A stretch of 47,346 nt of DNA from Candidatus Daviesbacteria bacterium (GTDB taxonomy: Bacteria > Patescibacteriota > Microgenomatia > Daviesbacterales > UBA10151), in the NCBI GenBank assembly GCA_021731695.1, contig JAKFWZ010000030.1, positions 1 through 47,346 of the forward strand. The letters run 5' to 3'. How positions within the stretch are numbered: position 1 is the first letter of the stretch; each line of letters opens with the position of its first letter. Positions 1 through 7,080 of this stretch are shown here, piece by piece. Position numbers and translations under genes: made by a program. A model generated the notes under the pieces. That model saw nothing but the letters and a program-made list of their open reading frames with translations, had not been told where the DNA came from and did no database searches.

Positions 1-1
1 A

Positions 2-133
2 TTTATTAATGAAGGGAATGGCAAAGCTCAGGACTTTTATGATTTAGCCCGTGAGTATCAGGAAAGGGTTTATGATAAATATGGCATAAAGCTTGAGCCT
101 GAAGTTCAGCTCATCAATCTCCCAGCTTTATAA
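2..133 (+). CDS. murB: UDP-N-acetylmuramate dehydrogenase MurB, C-terminal end (partial)
   Basis: The window opens inside this gene; 43 codons and a TAA stop are visible. The peptide contains NEGNGKAQDF and ends YGIKLEPEVQLINLPAL, which matches the last part of MurB, where family members have N-x-G-x-A-x-x-D and a closing F/YG-LEPEV. MurB uses NADPH and FAD to reduce UDP-GlcNAc-enolpyruvate to UDP-MurNAc in the cytoplasm, an early step of peptidoglycan synthesis. The catalytic domain lies outside the window, so the call rests on the C-terminal signature alone. Confidence 0.72.
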   Translation, partial: FINEGNGKAQDFYDLAREYQERVYDKYGIKLEPEVQLINLPAL

Positions 134-134
134 T

Positions 135-169
135 TTGACAATAATTTTAAATCCTATATAATTTACTAC
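135..169 (+). promoter_or_regulatory. Sigma70-type promoter, leaderless arrangement
   Basis: TTGACA (135-140), a 16-nt spacer and TATAAT (157-162) are perfect consensus hexamers. Only 7 nt separate the -10 box from the ATG at 170, so the transcript would start at or next to the start codon. No Shine-Dalgarno sequence is present. Confidence 0.75.
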
Positions 170-544
170 ATGGCAAAATCAGAAATAGATCAAACAGAAC
201 ATGAGGGAGACTATAGCAGTGCCCCAAGTTTTCCTCTCATTGAAAAACTAGCCGATTTTAATACTAGACAAAACAGATCGTTGGCAAGAGGAGGCATTGC
301 AATTTTGGTCGGACTTTTTGAGCTGACGCGAGGACACAAAGTTACCGGTTCTGTTATAGGTGCTTTAGGCCTAATAACTGTGTATGAAAATATAATCCAA
401 GAAGCTCCGATCTCAGTTGCTGATTCTAAAACCCAACAGGAAACTACATTCCGTCAAAAACTATTAGAGCGAATAAGTTCAGCTAGAGACTCATCAAGGA
501 GAACGATTACAGGCTTAACTCGACCACAGAGATTTGAGTTCTAA
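170..544 (+). CDS. Small predicted membrane protein, function unknown
   Basis: A 124-aa protein I do not recognise. Residues about 38-75 are hydrophobic and glycine-rich (GGIAILVGLFEL, then VIGALGLITVYE) and could form one or two short membrane segments; both ends are polar, and the tail is Ser/Arg/Thr-rich. The gene stands alone behind a consensus promoter and would be translated from a leaderless mRNA. Its stop codon overlaps the stop of the convergent SGNH hydrolase gene. The clear promoter and complete frame make it a likely real gene, but no function can be assigned. Confidence 0.65.
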   Translation: MAKSEIDQTEHEGDYSSAPSFPLIEKLADFNTRQNRSLARGGIAILVGLFELTRGHKVTGSVIGALGLITVYENIIQEAPISVADSKTQQETTFRQKLLERISSARDSSRRTITGLTRPQRFEF

Positions 545-1191
545 TCTCGCCCTTCAAACATTTCTTTCCTAATTATCTCCTCCATTATTTTATGACCCTC
601 TGAGTTCGGATGAATTCCGTCTTCCAGTAGTTGATTTAGATTCATTCCCCTCATTCTTTCGTATAAATCGATAAAGGGCGTTTCGCGGGATTTACAAAAA
701 TTCCTCAGAATATCATTATATTTTTCAATAACTTCATTTGAATAAATCTTATCGGGCTCCCAATTAACAGGATTTGAGAATGCCTCATTTACCGGAGTTA
801 GGCCTATAAATGCCACATCTGCCGTATATTTTTTAGCAATTTCCCAAAGGTCCCAAAGATTTTGTTCGTATACTCCGGGTTCAGTTTCATATTGCTTTGC
901 CTTTTGGTAATAACGGGTATCATTTATGCCGATTGCAAAAATTATCACAGTCAGCTCATCAGGGTTAAAGCGCGGAATCATTTCTGATTCAAATCTCTCG
1001 AGCAAACCCGCTGAGGTATCACCCGGAATTCCTAAGTTGTAAGTTAAAGTGTAATATTTTGAATATAACTCGTTTGCTGTATAAGCTGCTAAAGATTTAC
1101 TGTCCAGGTTTTTCCTGAGTCTCCCGACCCATCCGCCTTCAGCGTCCCAGTTGCCGTATGTAATTGAATCTCCAAAACAAAATAAAGTCAT
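541..1191 (-). CDS. SGNH/GDSL-family hydrolase (lipase/esterase type)
   Basis: A 216-aa protein with the full SGNH block set: FGDSIT at the N-terminus (catalytic Ser and block I), a Gly in LGIPGDTS (block II), GIND (block III Asn), and DGIHPNSEGH near the C-terminus (catalytic Asp and His). The family hydrolyses ester bonds of lipids, acylated sugars or thioesters; the substrate cannot be read from the sequence. No signal peptide is evident, so it is probably cytoplasmic. The start codon overlaps the stop of the upstream hicA-like gene by 4 nt (ATGA), so it is translationally coupled as the third gene of a hicB-hicA-SGNH operon. Confidence 0.88.
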   Translation of the reverse strand: MTLFCFGDSITYGNWDAEGGWVGRLRKNLDSKSLAAYTANELYSKYYTLTYNLGIPGDTSAGLLERFESEMIPRFNPDELTVIIFAIGINDTRYYQKAKQYETEPGVYEQNLWDLWEIAKKYTADVAFIGLTPVNEAFSNPVNWEPDKIYSNEVIEKYNDILRNFCKSRETPFIDLYERMRGMNLNQLLEDGIHPNSEGHKIMEEIIRKEMFEGRD

Positions 1192-1412
1192 TTTAATTTT
1201 TTTAATTGATCTTCCGAAATTTTAGCTTGGGTAATAATTTGTTTTAAAGTTCCTGTTGGAATTGGTCCCGGGTGAACTGCGACTTGTGTCCATTTGCCAT
1301 CCGGGTGAGCTAAACGAATATGACTGCCTTTCCCCTTCCCCTGAACAAATCCCAGTTTTTCCAGGAATTTAATCATCCTCTGCGGCTTGATATTCCTCGG
1401 TAACCTGGTCAT
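1188..1412 (-). CDS. hicA: HicA-family mRNA interferase toxin
   Basis: A 74-aa protein of the usual HicA length. It has the double-stranded RNA-binding-like fold signature: FLEKLGFVQGKGKGSHIRL, where GSH carries the catalytic His, followed by HPDGK and VAVHPGPIPTGTLKQII. HicA toxins cleave mRNA and tmRNA when not bound by HicB. The gene lies 2 nt after the hicB-like gene and overlaps the next gene, so all three are likely co-transcribed. The order is antitoxin first, the less common arrangement. Confidence 0.88.
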   Translation of the reverse strand: MTRLPRNIKPQRMIKFLEKLGFVQGKGKGSHIRLAHPDGKWTQVAVHPGPIPTGTLKQIITQAKISEDQLKKLK

Positions 1413-1414
1413 GT

Positions 1415-1681
1415 TTAAATGATAACTGCACCTTCGGGAGCTTTAATTTGAGTGGATGTAATCATTTGTCCCTCCAGTTGGTCAGCTGGAACTTCTCTGC
1501 CTTCTTCGATGAGACATTCAATAGCCAATTCCATACCATCTTTTAAGCTTTTTAAAGCAGCTTCTATTGAATCTCCCCAATCAGCAACTCCTAAAGTCGG
1601 ACAATAAGCATTGTAAACAGTTTTTCTGCCAATTTTTTCCGGTTCAATAATAATTCTGTAATTTAAAATTTGAGCTTGCAT
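1415..1681 (-). CDS. hicB: HicB-family antitoxin, short form
   Basis: An 88-aa protein with the HicB partial RNase H-like fold: a strand beginning YRIIIEPE, then AYCPTLGVADWGDSIEAALKSLKDGMELAIECL. It is expected to bind and neutralise HicA. No C-terminal helix-turn-helix or ribbon-helix-helix domain is visible, so it may not bind its own operator. Upstream, TGGTAAAAT resembles an extended -10 box 6 nt before the ATG, which would give a leaderless transcript. Confidence 0.84.
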   Translation of the reverse strand: MQAQILNYRIIIEPEKIGRKTVYNAYCPTLGVADWGDSIEAALKSLKDGMELAIECLIEEGREVPADQLEGQMITSTQIKAPEGAVII

Positions 1682-1702
1682 AAGTGCATTTTACCACAAG
1701 AG

Positions 1703-1888
1703 TTAATCGATAAGCTTTAGAAGTTCAGGAAACTGTTTATACTTCTCTCCGACTTCCAAATTAAAATGTCCCTGACCTTTCATCACGATTAATCTCCCAC
1801 CGGTTTTTTCTTCTAAAAGTCCGGCATTTTTAAACGGAACAGCCGGATCGTTATCCGAATGAATTAAAATTATTTCTTTGGCTGATTT
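1703..1888 (-). pseudogene. Remnant of an RBBP9/YdeN-type alpha/beta hydrolase
   Basis: An open stretch of about 61 codons between an in-frame TAA and a TAA stop, too short for the ORF track. It reads EIILIHSDNDPAVPF then IVMKGQGHFN and ends ELLKLID. This is the C-terminal part of small serine hydrolases of the RBBP9/YdeN type, with the acid (SDNDP) and His (GHF) intact. The N-terminal part with the nucleophile Ser is absent; the solute-binding gene begins to the right. I read it as a truncated relic. Confidence 0.68.
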
Positions 1889-1906
1889 TTACATAGAATA
1901 GTGAAT

Positions 1907-3307
1907 TTACTTTGAAGGAGAAGCAACTGGATTTGGTCTAACGTATTTATCTAAAACCTGCTGAATTCCTTTGGCAGTTGTTCCCAGTGCACCGACAGGA
2001 TCACCGTTATTTGTCGTTGAATTAACTGCATCTTCATAATATTTAATCATCTCGTCACTAATCCCCTGATCATGGGTATCTGAATTTAAATACCACGATT
2101 TATAGTACGGCCCCTGGGCAACAAATGCTCCGGTTAGAGGATCATTTAAAAGATCTTTCTGAAGATCAACTCTCGAATAAGGTAATCCAAATAGTCTGGT
2201 TTCAGATGCCTTTTGATAAAGCAATTTTTCCGCTTCCTGCGAAGTCATAAATTTCAAAAACTCCCACGATTCTTTTGGAAATTGAGCGCGGGAAGAAACT
2301 ACATAACCCCAATAATTTGCCCAAGCAACTTGTTTTCCGGCGAGCTGGGGAACCGGCGCAATTTTAAAATTTAAACGTGGATTCATCTGACGAAGTTCAT
2401 GTGCTCTCCATGACGGACCAAAGTAAAAGGCTACTTTTCCGGCAGCGAATGCTTCTGTAGAAGGTTCAAATGTATTATCCCAAACGCGGGACGCTGAAAC
2501 TCTGGCAAAATCTGTATAAAACTTTAAAACATCTCCGCCAGTCGGATTTGCCGGTGCATCAATTCTAGCATTTGGTTGCTGATAAAACAAAAGACCAACG
2601 ATATCAGGCCAATGATCAACATTTCCTGTAAGCCCCAATGCTGCTCCAGAAGTTTTTATAATGTTATTTTGATCCACTACAGTAAGCTTAGTCGCCGCAT
2701 CGCGAAATTCATTCCATGTTTTCGGAACCTGAACACCCGCTGCATTTAATATATCTACATTATAATAAAGCGCCAAACCATCAATCCCTCTGGGGATTCC
2801 ATAAATTACACCATCAGAATTAAACTGATCCTGAAGTGCTTTATTTTTATCAGCAATCTGAGGGCTTGAATCAATCGCAGCTTTTAAAATTAAATAATTT
2901 GTAAAGTCATCCCTGACAACCGGATAAAAAGTTTGAGAGTATTCCTGTGATGTAAATACTTCCCGGGGTGCCGGATAGATTGAGCCTGATTTTAGAAACA
3001 TCGAAATCCAGGCATTATTAACCATATAAATATCCGGACCTTCATTAGCAGTTATTTTAGTTTGAGTTCTGGTCCTGTAGTTTTGCGAAGATTGATACTG
3101 ATAATTAATCGTTACGTCAGGGTGAGTCCTTTTATATTCATCGAGCACAGGTTGCATCAATTTCTCATCTTCCCAAAGTCCCCAGATATTTATAACTACG
3201 GGGATTTTCTCCTCAGGCTCTTTGTTGAATGATGGCCCAAATTTCCAGAATAGAAATCCGGCGATAACTGCAAACACCAGCACGCCTATAATCAAATATT
3301 TCATCAT
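1907..3307 (-). CDS. Extracellular solute-binding protein of ABC type (family 1), membrane-anchored
   Basis: A 466-aa protein. Residues 3-22 form a hydrophobic N-terminal anchor without a lipobox Cys, so it is probably an uncleaved anchor. The mature part reads like family 1 (sugar-type) binding proteins: INIWGLWEDEKLMQPVLDEY, TANEGPDIYMVNNAW, VPKTWNEFRDAATKL, AFAAGKVAFYFGPSW and SWEFLKFMTSQEA. Such proteins deliver sugars or oligomers to an ABC permease. No permease or ATPase gene is adjacent, so it is an orphan here and may use a distant transporter or act as a plain binding protein. TATAAT lies 8 nt upstream of the first ATG. Confidence 0.85.
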   Translation of the reverse strand: MMKYLIIGVLVFAVIAGFLFWKFGPSFNKEPEEKIPVVINIWGLWEDEKLMQPVLDEYKRTHPDVTINYQYQSSQNYRTRTQTKITANEGPDIYMVNNAWISMFLKSGSIYPAPREVFTSQEYSQTFYPVVRDDFTNYLILKAAIDSSPQIADKNKALQDQFNSDGVIYGIPRGIDGLALYYNVDILNAAGVQVPKTWNEFRDAATKLTVVDQNNIIKTSGAALGLTGNVDHWPDIVGLLFYQQPNARIDAPANPTGGDVLKFYTDFARVSASRVWDNTFEPSTEAFAAGKVAFYFGPSWRAHELRQMNPRLNFKIAPVPQLAGKQVAWANYWGYVVSSRAQFPKESWEFLKFMTSQEAEKLLYQKASETRLFGLPYSRVDLQKDLLNDPLTGAFVAQGPYYKSWYLNSDTHDQGISDEMIKYYEDAVNSTTNNGDPVGALGTTAKGIQQVLDKYVRPNPVASPSK

Positions 3308-3321
3308 AGAGTTAAATTATA
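3308..3321 (-). promoter_or_regulatory. -10 box just upstream of the solute-binding protein gene
   Basis: On the minus strand TATAAT (3316-3321) precedes the ATG by 8 nt, consistent with a leaderless or nearly leaderless mRNA. A convincing -35 hexamer is not visible. Confidence 0.5.
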
Positions 3322-3462
3322 ACTCACTATTGTTCAATTGTTTCATCGTCCGATTGTTTTAAAACTAAACGAGAATCTTTAATCTGACAATAAGCGAAGC
3401 TTGCGAACTATGCTCTTGAAACAATGTGGTAATGTAACAATTTCTCGGTTAAAATATGCGTC

Positions 3463-5388
3463 ATGGGCAACAAGAAAAAAAAGGGAGCAAAACAGGAAGA
3501 AAATCAAAATAATCAGGAGACTTCAGCCAAATCAGAAAAAAGAGTTCCAATAAATGAACACGACGGTTCCTTTCCGCAAGCGAAAAGTAAAAAATATTTT
3601 TTTGGAGCTATAACAGTTTTCGCCCTTCCTCTTCTGTTTATTCTGTTTCTGGTTTTGTTTTTATTTATCACTCAAAGAATCTATCCGAATATCAAAATTG
3701 CCGGAGTTGATGTTGGTCTTTTAACAAAAGAAGAGGCATCTCAAAAAGTTGCTTTAGTTTTATCAAAAAGAGGCGCAACGCTACTCGATCTTAAACAACA
3801 AAATGCCAGTCTTTCTGCACAACAAAACTTCACAATTGATTTAGCAAAACAAGAAACTGCACCCTTTGCTGATAAGGCAATCAGTGAGGCATTTGGAATA
3901 GGAAGAACAAAAGCCTATTTACCTGCAGAAATCGATTTAAAGATTAAACCATCGATACCGATAAGAAATCAGATCGAAAATATTTCATCATCAATCAACC
4001 AAAATCCAATAGATTCCGATTTAAAGATCTTCGAAGGCGAAATAACTGTCACTCAGTCACAAAGTGGAGTTGTTTTAGATGAGGATAAATTATATTCGAT
4101 AGTAAGTGATTATCTTAATGGGAAAACCCTTTCTAATAGTAATCTCCCGATAAAAACTGCAGAACCTGAGCTTTCTTACGAAGAGGCAACTGCAATAAAG
4201 AAACGTTTGGATGAAATTAAACTTTCCCCTATTAAGTTAACTTTTGAGGATTTAATTTTTTCTTTAGATCTGGAAAAAACCCTGGAACTGATTGATTTAG
4301 CAAATTCCCAAAACTCTGTAATACTTGCAACTGTAGGTAATGAGAAATTTAATATCGGTGCAATCGGAATAAATGGCGAAGATACTTCAGACAGCAAGTT
4401 AACTTTAAATCCCGAAAAACTAAACGAATATTTAATAGATATCTCTTCTCAGATCGACCGAACAGTTCAGGAACCTCTCTTTTCAGTTGATCCGAATTCG
4501 TCCCCTGAAAAACCAAGAATTACTGAGTTTCGTCCCCCACTTGAGGGCAGACAACTTGATAAAGCAAAAGCTGCCGAACTAATTTCTGCAGCTCTGATAA
4601 AAGAAGGTCATCAAAATAATATTAATCTACCGGTTAATATTATTACACCTAAAAATAGTTTGGTGAACGATCTCGGTATTAAAGAGTTAATAGGAACCGG
4701 GGTGTCTAATTTCGCCGGATCAATTGAAAATAGAAAATTTAATGTCGGACTAGCAGCATCCAGAATAAATGGAGTAATAATTGCACCAAATGAAGAGTTT
4801 TCTTTTGTTAATACTGTTGGTGATATTTCAGCAGCCACGGGTTATAAACAGGCTTATGTTATTAAATCCGGACGAACTGTTTTAGATGACGGCGGTGGAG
4901 TCTGTCAGGTTTCAACAACAATCTTCAGATCCGCACTTAATACCGGATTACCAATCACTGCCAGAACTGCACATGCATATCGTGTAGGCTATTATGAACA
5001 GGGCTTCCCGCCGGGTATCGATGCAACGATCTTTCATCCTTCAGTTGATTTCAAATTTAAAAACGATACCGGACATCACATCCTAATTCAAGCTTACGTA
5101 ACCGGAACTACATTAACAGTTGATCTTTACGGAACATCTGATGGACGCACTGTTTCGATGAGTAAGCCGGTTGTTGGGAGTGTTACCCCTGCTCCACCAG
5201 AATTAAGACAGGACGACCCTTCTTTACCAAAAGGAACTGTTAAGCAAGTCGACTTTGCGGCCAACGGAGCTAACGTATCATTTTCAAGAACAGTCACCAA
5301 GGGGGGAGTTACATATATTAATGAAACATTCAGGTCAAACTACAGACCCTGGCAGGCAGTTTATTTAGTCGGAACAAAAGACGGCTAA
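3463..5388 (+). CDS. VanW-family envelope protein with peptidoglycan-binding-like domains
   Basis: A 641-aa protein. A Lys/Gln-rich cytoplasmic start is followed by one strong membrane helix (about residues 46-70) and a large external part. The stretch IKIAGVDVGLLTKEEASQKV begins the first of what look like two PG_binding_4-type modules (about 75-400). The VanW domain follows (about 415-560), with NEEFSFVNTVGD, GGGVCQVSTT and ARTAHAYRVGYY. The tail (VKQVDFAANG to TFRSNYRP) resembles a G5-like beta module. VanW proteins are widespread in Gram-positive and CPR envelopes; their exact reaction is unknown. TAAAAT lies 7 nt before the ATG, again a leaderless layout. The gene is convergent with the SAM-controlled gene, with 3 nt between stops. 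Confidence 0.85.
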   Translation: MGNKKKKGAKQEENQNNQETSAKSEKRVPINEHDGSFPQAKSKKYFFGAITVFALPLLFILFLVLFLFITQRIYPNIKIAGVDVGLLTKEEASQKVALVLSKRGATLLDLKQQNASLSAQQNFTIDLAKQETAPFADKAISEAFGIGRTKAYLPAEIDLKIKPSIPIRNQIENISSSINQNPIDSDLKIFEGEITVTQSQSGVVLDEDKLYSIVSDYLNGKTLSNSNLPIKTAEPELSYEEATAIKKRLDEIKLSPIKLTFEDLIFSLDLEKTLELIDLANSQNSVILATVGNEKFNIGAIGINGEDTSDSKLTLNPEKLNEYLIDISSQIDRTVQEPLFSVDPNSSPEKPRITEFRPPLEGRQLDKAKAAELISAALIKEGHQNNINLPVNIITPKNSLVNDLGIKELIGTGVSNFAGSIENRKFNVGLAASRINGVIIAPNEEFSFVNTVGDISAATGYKQAYVIKSGRTVLDDGGGVCQVSTTIFRSALNTGLPITARTAHAYRVGYYEQGFPPGIDATIFHPSVDFKFKNDTGHHILIQAYVTGTTLTVDLYGTSDGRTVSMSKPVVGSVTPAPPELRQDDPSLPKGTVKQVDFAANGANVSFSRTVTKGGVTYINETFRSNYRPWQAVYLVGTKDG

Positions 5389-5391
5389 AAA

Positions 5392-6027
5392 TTAAGCGGG
5401 AACCTTCATTCTTTGTAATCTTTGGTTGATGTGACCCAAAACTTTTATAACTAAACCTCTGTCCTCAGATCTTAAAGGGGATCTACTCATTTCCATTACT
5501 CTACCTGGGAAAGTAAAACCAAATCCATTTTCCCCCTTGTCCACATTCGCCCTTTGATCATTCAGCCATTCTCTGGCTTCAAACACACCGGTTTCATCAA
5601 ATCCTACCACTAAAGGCTTCATCGGATCGCCCCTTCTTCTTATCTCCAGTCTGGTTCCGTAGTCTACGCCATTAAACTGAGGGCGTCTTACCAGATGCGC
5701 CGACTCCACCTCTTCAACACCATCTAAGCCATCAGGGTTTGCAAAAACTTCCAGTTTCTCGGTCTCGATTTTGAGCCCACCAACTTCTTCCTGAACTCTA
5801 GTCCTCCCAAGATATAAACCTTCCCCAGAAATCGTAGTACTAACAGAATGGTCAATTAACTCAACAGCCCGCTGCTCAAGCTCTTTAATTTCAGTCAAAT
5901 CAGTGCCTTCAGCCTGCTTTGATCGATGACCATTTGCCCAAAGTTCGGCCCTAAAACCAGTCTTTTCCTCGTTGAAATATCTTTCGATATCTCTTATTAA
6001 GAGATCAGAATTTTCTTTTTCAGCCAT
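5392..6027 (-). CDS. Unknown protein under SAM-riboswitch control
   Basis: A 211-aa soluble, charged protein that I do not recognise. It has no signal peptide or membrane helix. An acidic helical N-terminus is followed by a probably beta-rich middle (VGGLKIETEKLEVF, YGTRLEIRRRGDP, PLVVGFDETG) and a basic helical C-terminus. The start codon directly follows the U-tract of an intrinsic terminator, and GGAGGGGA, the likely Shine-Dalgarno, lies in the 3' arm of that terminator. It is the only gene downstream of the riboswitch because VanW converges from the other side. The control suggests a role in methionine, SAM or sulphur metabolism or in methylation, but nothing in the protein itself confirms this. 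Confidence 0.75.
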   Translation of the reverse strand: MAEKENSDLLIRDIERYFNEEKTGFRAELWANGHRSKQAEGTDLTEIKELEQRAVELIDHSVSTTISGEGLYLGRTRVQEEVGGLKIETEKLEVFANPDGLDGVEEVESAHLVRRPQFNGVDYGTRLEIRRRGDPMKPLVVGFDETGVFEAREWLNDQRANVDKGENGFGFTFPGRVMEMSRSPLRSEDRGLVIKVLGHINQRLQRMKVPA

Positions 6028-6053
6028 AAAAAATCCCCTCCATTAGGAGAGGA
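6028..6053 (-). terminator. Riboswitch-controlled intrinsic terminator that also masks the RBS
   Basis: On the minus strand TCCTCTCC-TAAT-GGAGGGGA forms an 8-bp stem with one G-U pair, followed by TTTTTT and then ATG. The 5' arm TCCTCTCC is also perfectly complementary to GGAGAGGA (6099-6106) in the aptamer, so the two pairings are mutually exclusive. Confidence 0.82.
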
Positions 6054-6094
6054 CATCAGAAAAAAATTCAGATTAATTTGCTCGAATATTCGAA

Positions 6095-6240
6095 CCAAAT
6101 CCTCTCCCTTGCGGGATTTGGGTTTGGCACCGTGTCAGTTATTCAAAAGGTCCTTCGCATTCGCTCAGGACGATCTCGTATAACTCGATCGGTTGCCGGA
6201 TGGATTAACGAGCCAAAACTCTACCCATCACTCTTGATTT
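6095..6240 (-). ncRNA. SAM riboswitch, SAM-I/SAM-IV type
   Basis: The transcript begins AUCAAGAGUGAUGGG and contains the conserved core GGCAACC and GGUGCCAA of the S-box clan. P2 (GAUGG/CCAUC) carries loop UUUGGC, which is perfectly complementary to GCCAAA in the strand after P3, giving the expected pseudoknot. P3 is closed by CCG/CGG and AGUUAU/AUAACU. P4 is UCCC-GCAA-GGGA, and P1 is AAAUC/GAUUU. The 3' strand of P1 and the preceding GGAGAGGA double as the antiterminator arm. Predicted logic: SAM binding stabilises P1, frees TCCTCTCC, lets the terminator form and turns the gene off. The P2 kink-turn GA pairs typical of SAM-I are not clear, so SAM-IV or an intermediate variant is possible. 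Confidence 0.83.
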
Positions 6241-6248
6241 CTTTTGTT

Positions 6249-6277
6249 ATCTTATAAAAAGATTGAGAAAATGTCAA
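6249..6277 (-). promoter_or_regulatory. Promoter of the SAM riboswitch transcript
   Basis: TTGACA (6272-6277), a 17-nt spacer and TAAGAT (6249-6254) on the minus strand. Transcription would start near 6243, just before the aptamer's P1 helix. Confidence 0.75.
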
Positions 6278-6300
6278 ACACTTTTCCTACATCGGATCTT

Positions 6301-6360
6301 GGTGTCATTTCGAGTGCAGAGAGAAATCTATGGATTCTTTGTTTCTCTCAGAATTACATC
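6301..6360. repeat. Palindromic dispersed-type repeat
   Basis: The stretch starts GTGTCATTTCGAGTGCAGAG and contains an inverted repeat GAGAGAAA...TTTCTCTC. It resembles the GTCATTTCGAG-type palindromes scattered in many bacterial genomes. No gene is visible between the riboswitch promoter and thpR; this repeat fills most of that space. Confidence 0.5.
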
Positions 6361-6419
6361 CTCTTGACCCTTGCCTGCGAAGTAGGGGCGTGTGATACTT
6401 TATACTTAATACAAGTCCT

Positions 6420-6977
6420 ATGAGATTCTTCATTGCGCTCGAAATTCCGGACACCAGTAAAGATGATTTATTTAGAGCTCAAAAAAGACTGGGCGAACTT
6501 TTTCCCGATTTCAAACCTTCCCGAATCGACAAACTTCACCTGACAATTGCTTTTTTAGGCGAAGAGCCCGAAGAGCTAAAAGAACCTTTAATTGAAGTCT
6601 TACATAAATCTGTCGACGGTGTTGCTCCGTTTACTGTAACCCCTGCATACATTGACGGCTTCCCTCATCTGCACAACGCTCATATTTTATGGATTGGTGT
6701 TAAAGGAGATATAGATAAATTATTTATAATCAGGCACAGAGTTAAAGATGGTCTTCAGGCTTTAAAGTTAAACGTGGACGAGAGAAGATTTGTGCCACAT
6801 ATCGCTTTAGGCAAAATCTCAGAGTTAGAACTTAGCCCTTATCAGGAACAGGAGTTAGAAAAACTGGAGATGGAAACATTTGACCCCATCAGAGTCGATT
6901 CAATTAAACTCTTTGAATCTGTTCCTGATAGAGGATTACACAATCACAATACCTTAGCTGAAATAAAGTTAAATTAA
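6420..6977 (+). CDS. thpR: RNA 2',3'-cyclic phosphodiesterase (LigT/ThpR, 2H superfamily)
   Basis: A 185-aa protein, the usual length for the family. It opens MRFFIALEIPD and has both catalytic H-x-T/A-x motifs: HLTIAFLGE at about residue 41 and HIALGK at about 127. ThpR hydrolyses 2',3'-cyclic phosphodiester ends of RNA to 2'-phosphates; the physiological RNA is unsettled. It is cytoplasmic and stands between the SAM-riboswitch unit and tsaD, both separated from it by repeat DNA, so it is probably its own transcription unit. No Shine-Dalgarno is seen; TAATAC 7 nt before the ATG could be a weak -10. Confidence 0.9.
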   Translation: MRFFIALEIPDTSKDDLFRAQKRLGELFPDFKPSRIDKLHLTIAFLGEEPEELKEPLIEVLHKSVDGVAPFTVTPAYIDGFPHLHNAHILWIGVKGDIDKLFIIRHRVKDGLQALKLNVDERRFVPHIALGKISELELSPYQEQELEKLEMETFDPIRVDSIKLFESVPDRGLHNHNTLAEIKLN

Positions 6978-6979
6978 GT

Positions 6980-7066
6980 AACAAGACGCAAGATACAAGT
7001 TTTCCAGTCAAATCTCAAATTCCAATTTTCAGAATTGTTTGTTCCTTGTATCTTGCTTACTTGGTC
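6980..7066. repeat. Intergenic palindromic repeat of the CAAGATACAAG type
   Basis: A perfect 11-bp inverted repeat CAAGATACAAG...CTTGTATCTTG encloses AT-rich sequence with TTTTCAGAATTG. A related element occurs at about 18064-18155. The right arm supplies TTGTAT at the spacing expected for the tsaD -35 box. Confidence 0.65.
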
Positions 7067-7074
7067 ATTAAAAT
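7046..7074 (+). promoter_or_regulatory. tsaD promoter, -35 box supplied by a repeat arm
   Basis: TTGTAT (7046-7051), a 17-nt spacer and TAAAAT (7069-7074), then 6 nt to the ATG at 7081. This predicts a leaderless mRNA. The -35 hexamer lies inside the right arm of the palindromic repeat. Confidence 0.6.
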
Positions 7075-7080
7075 TACCAC

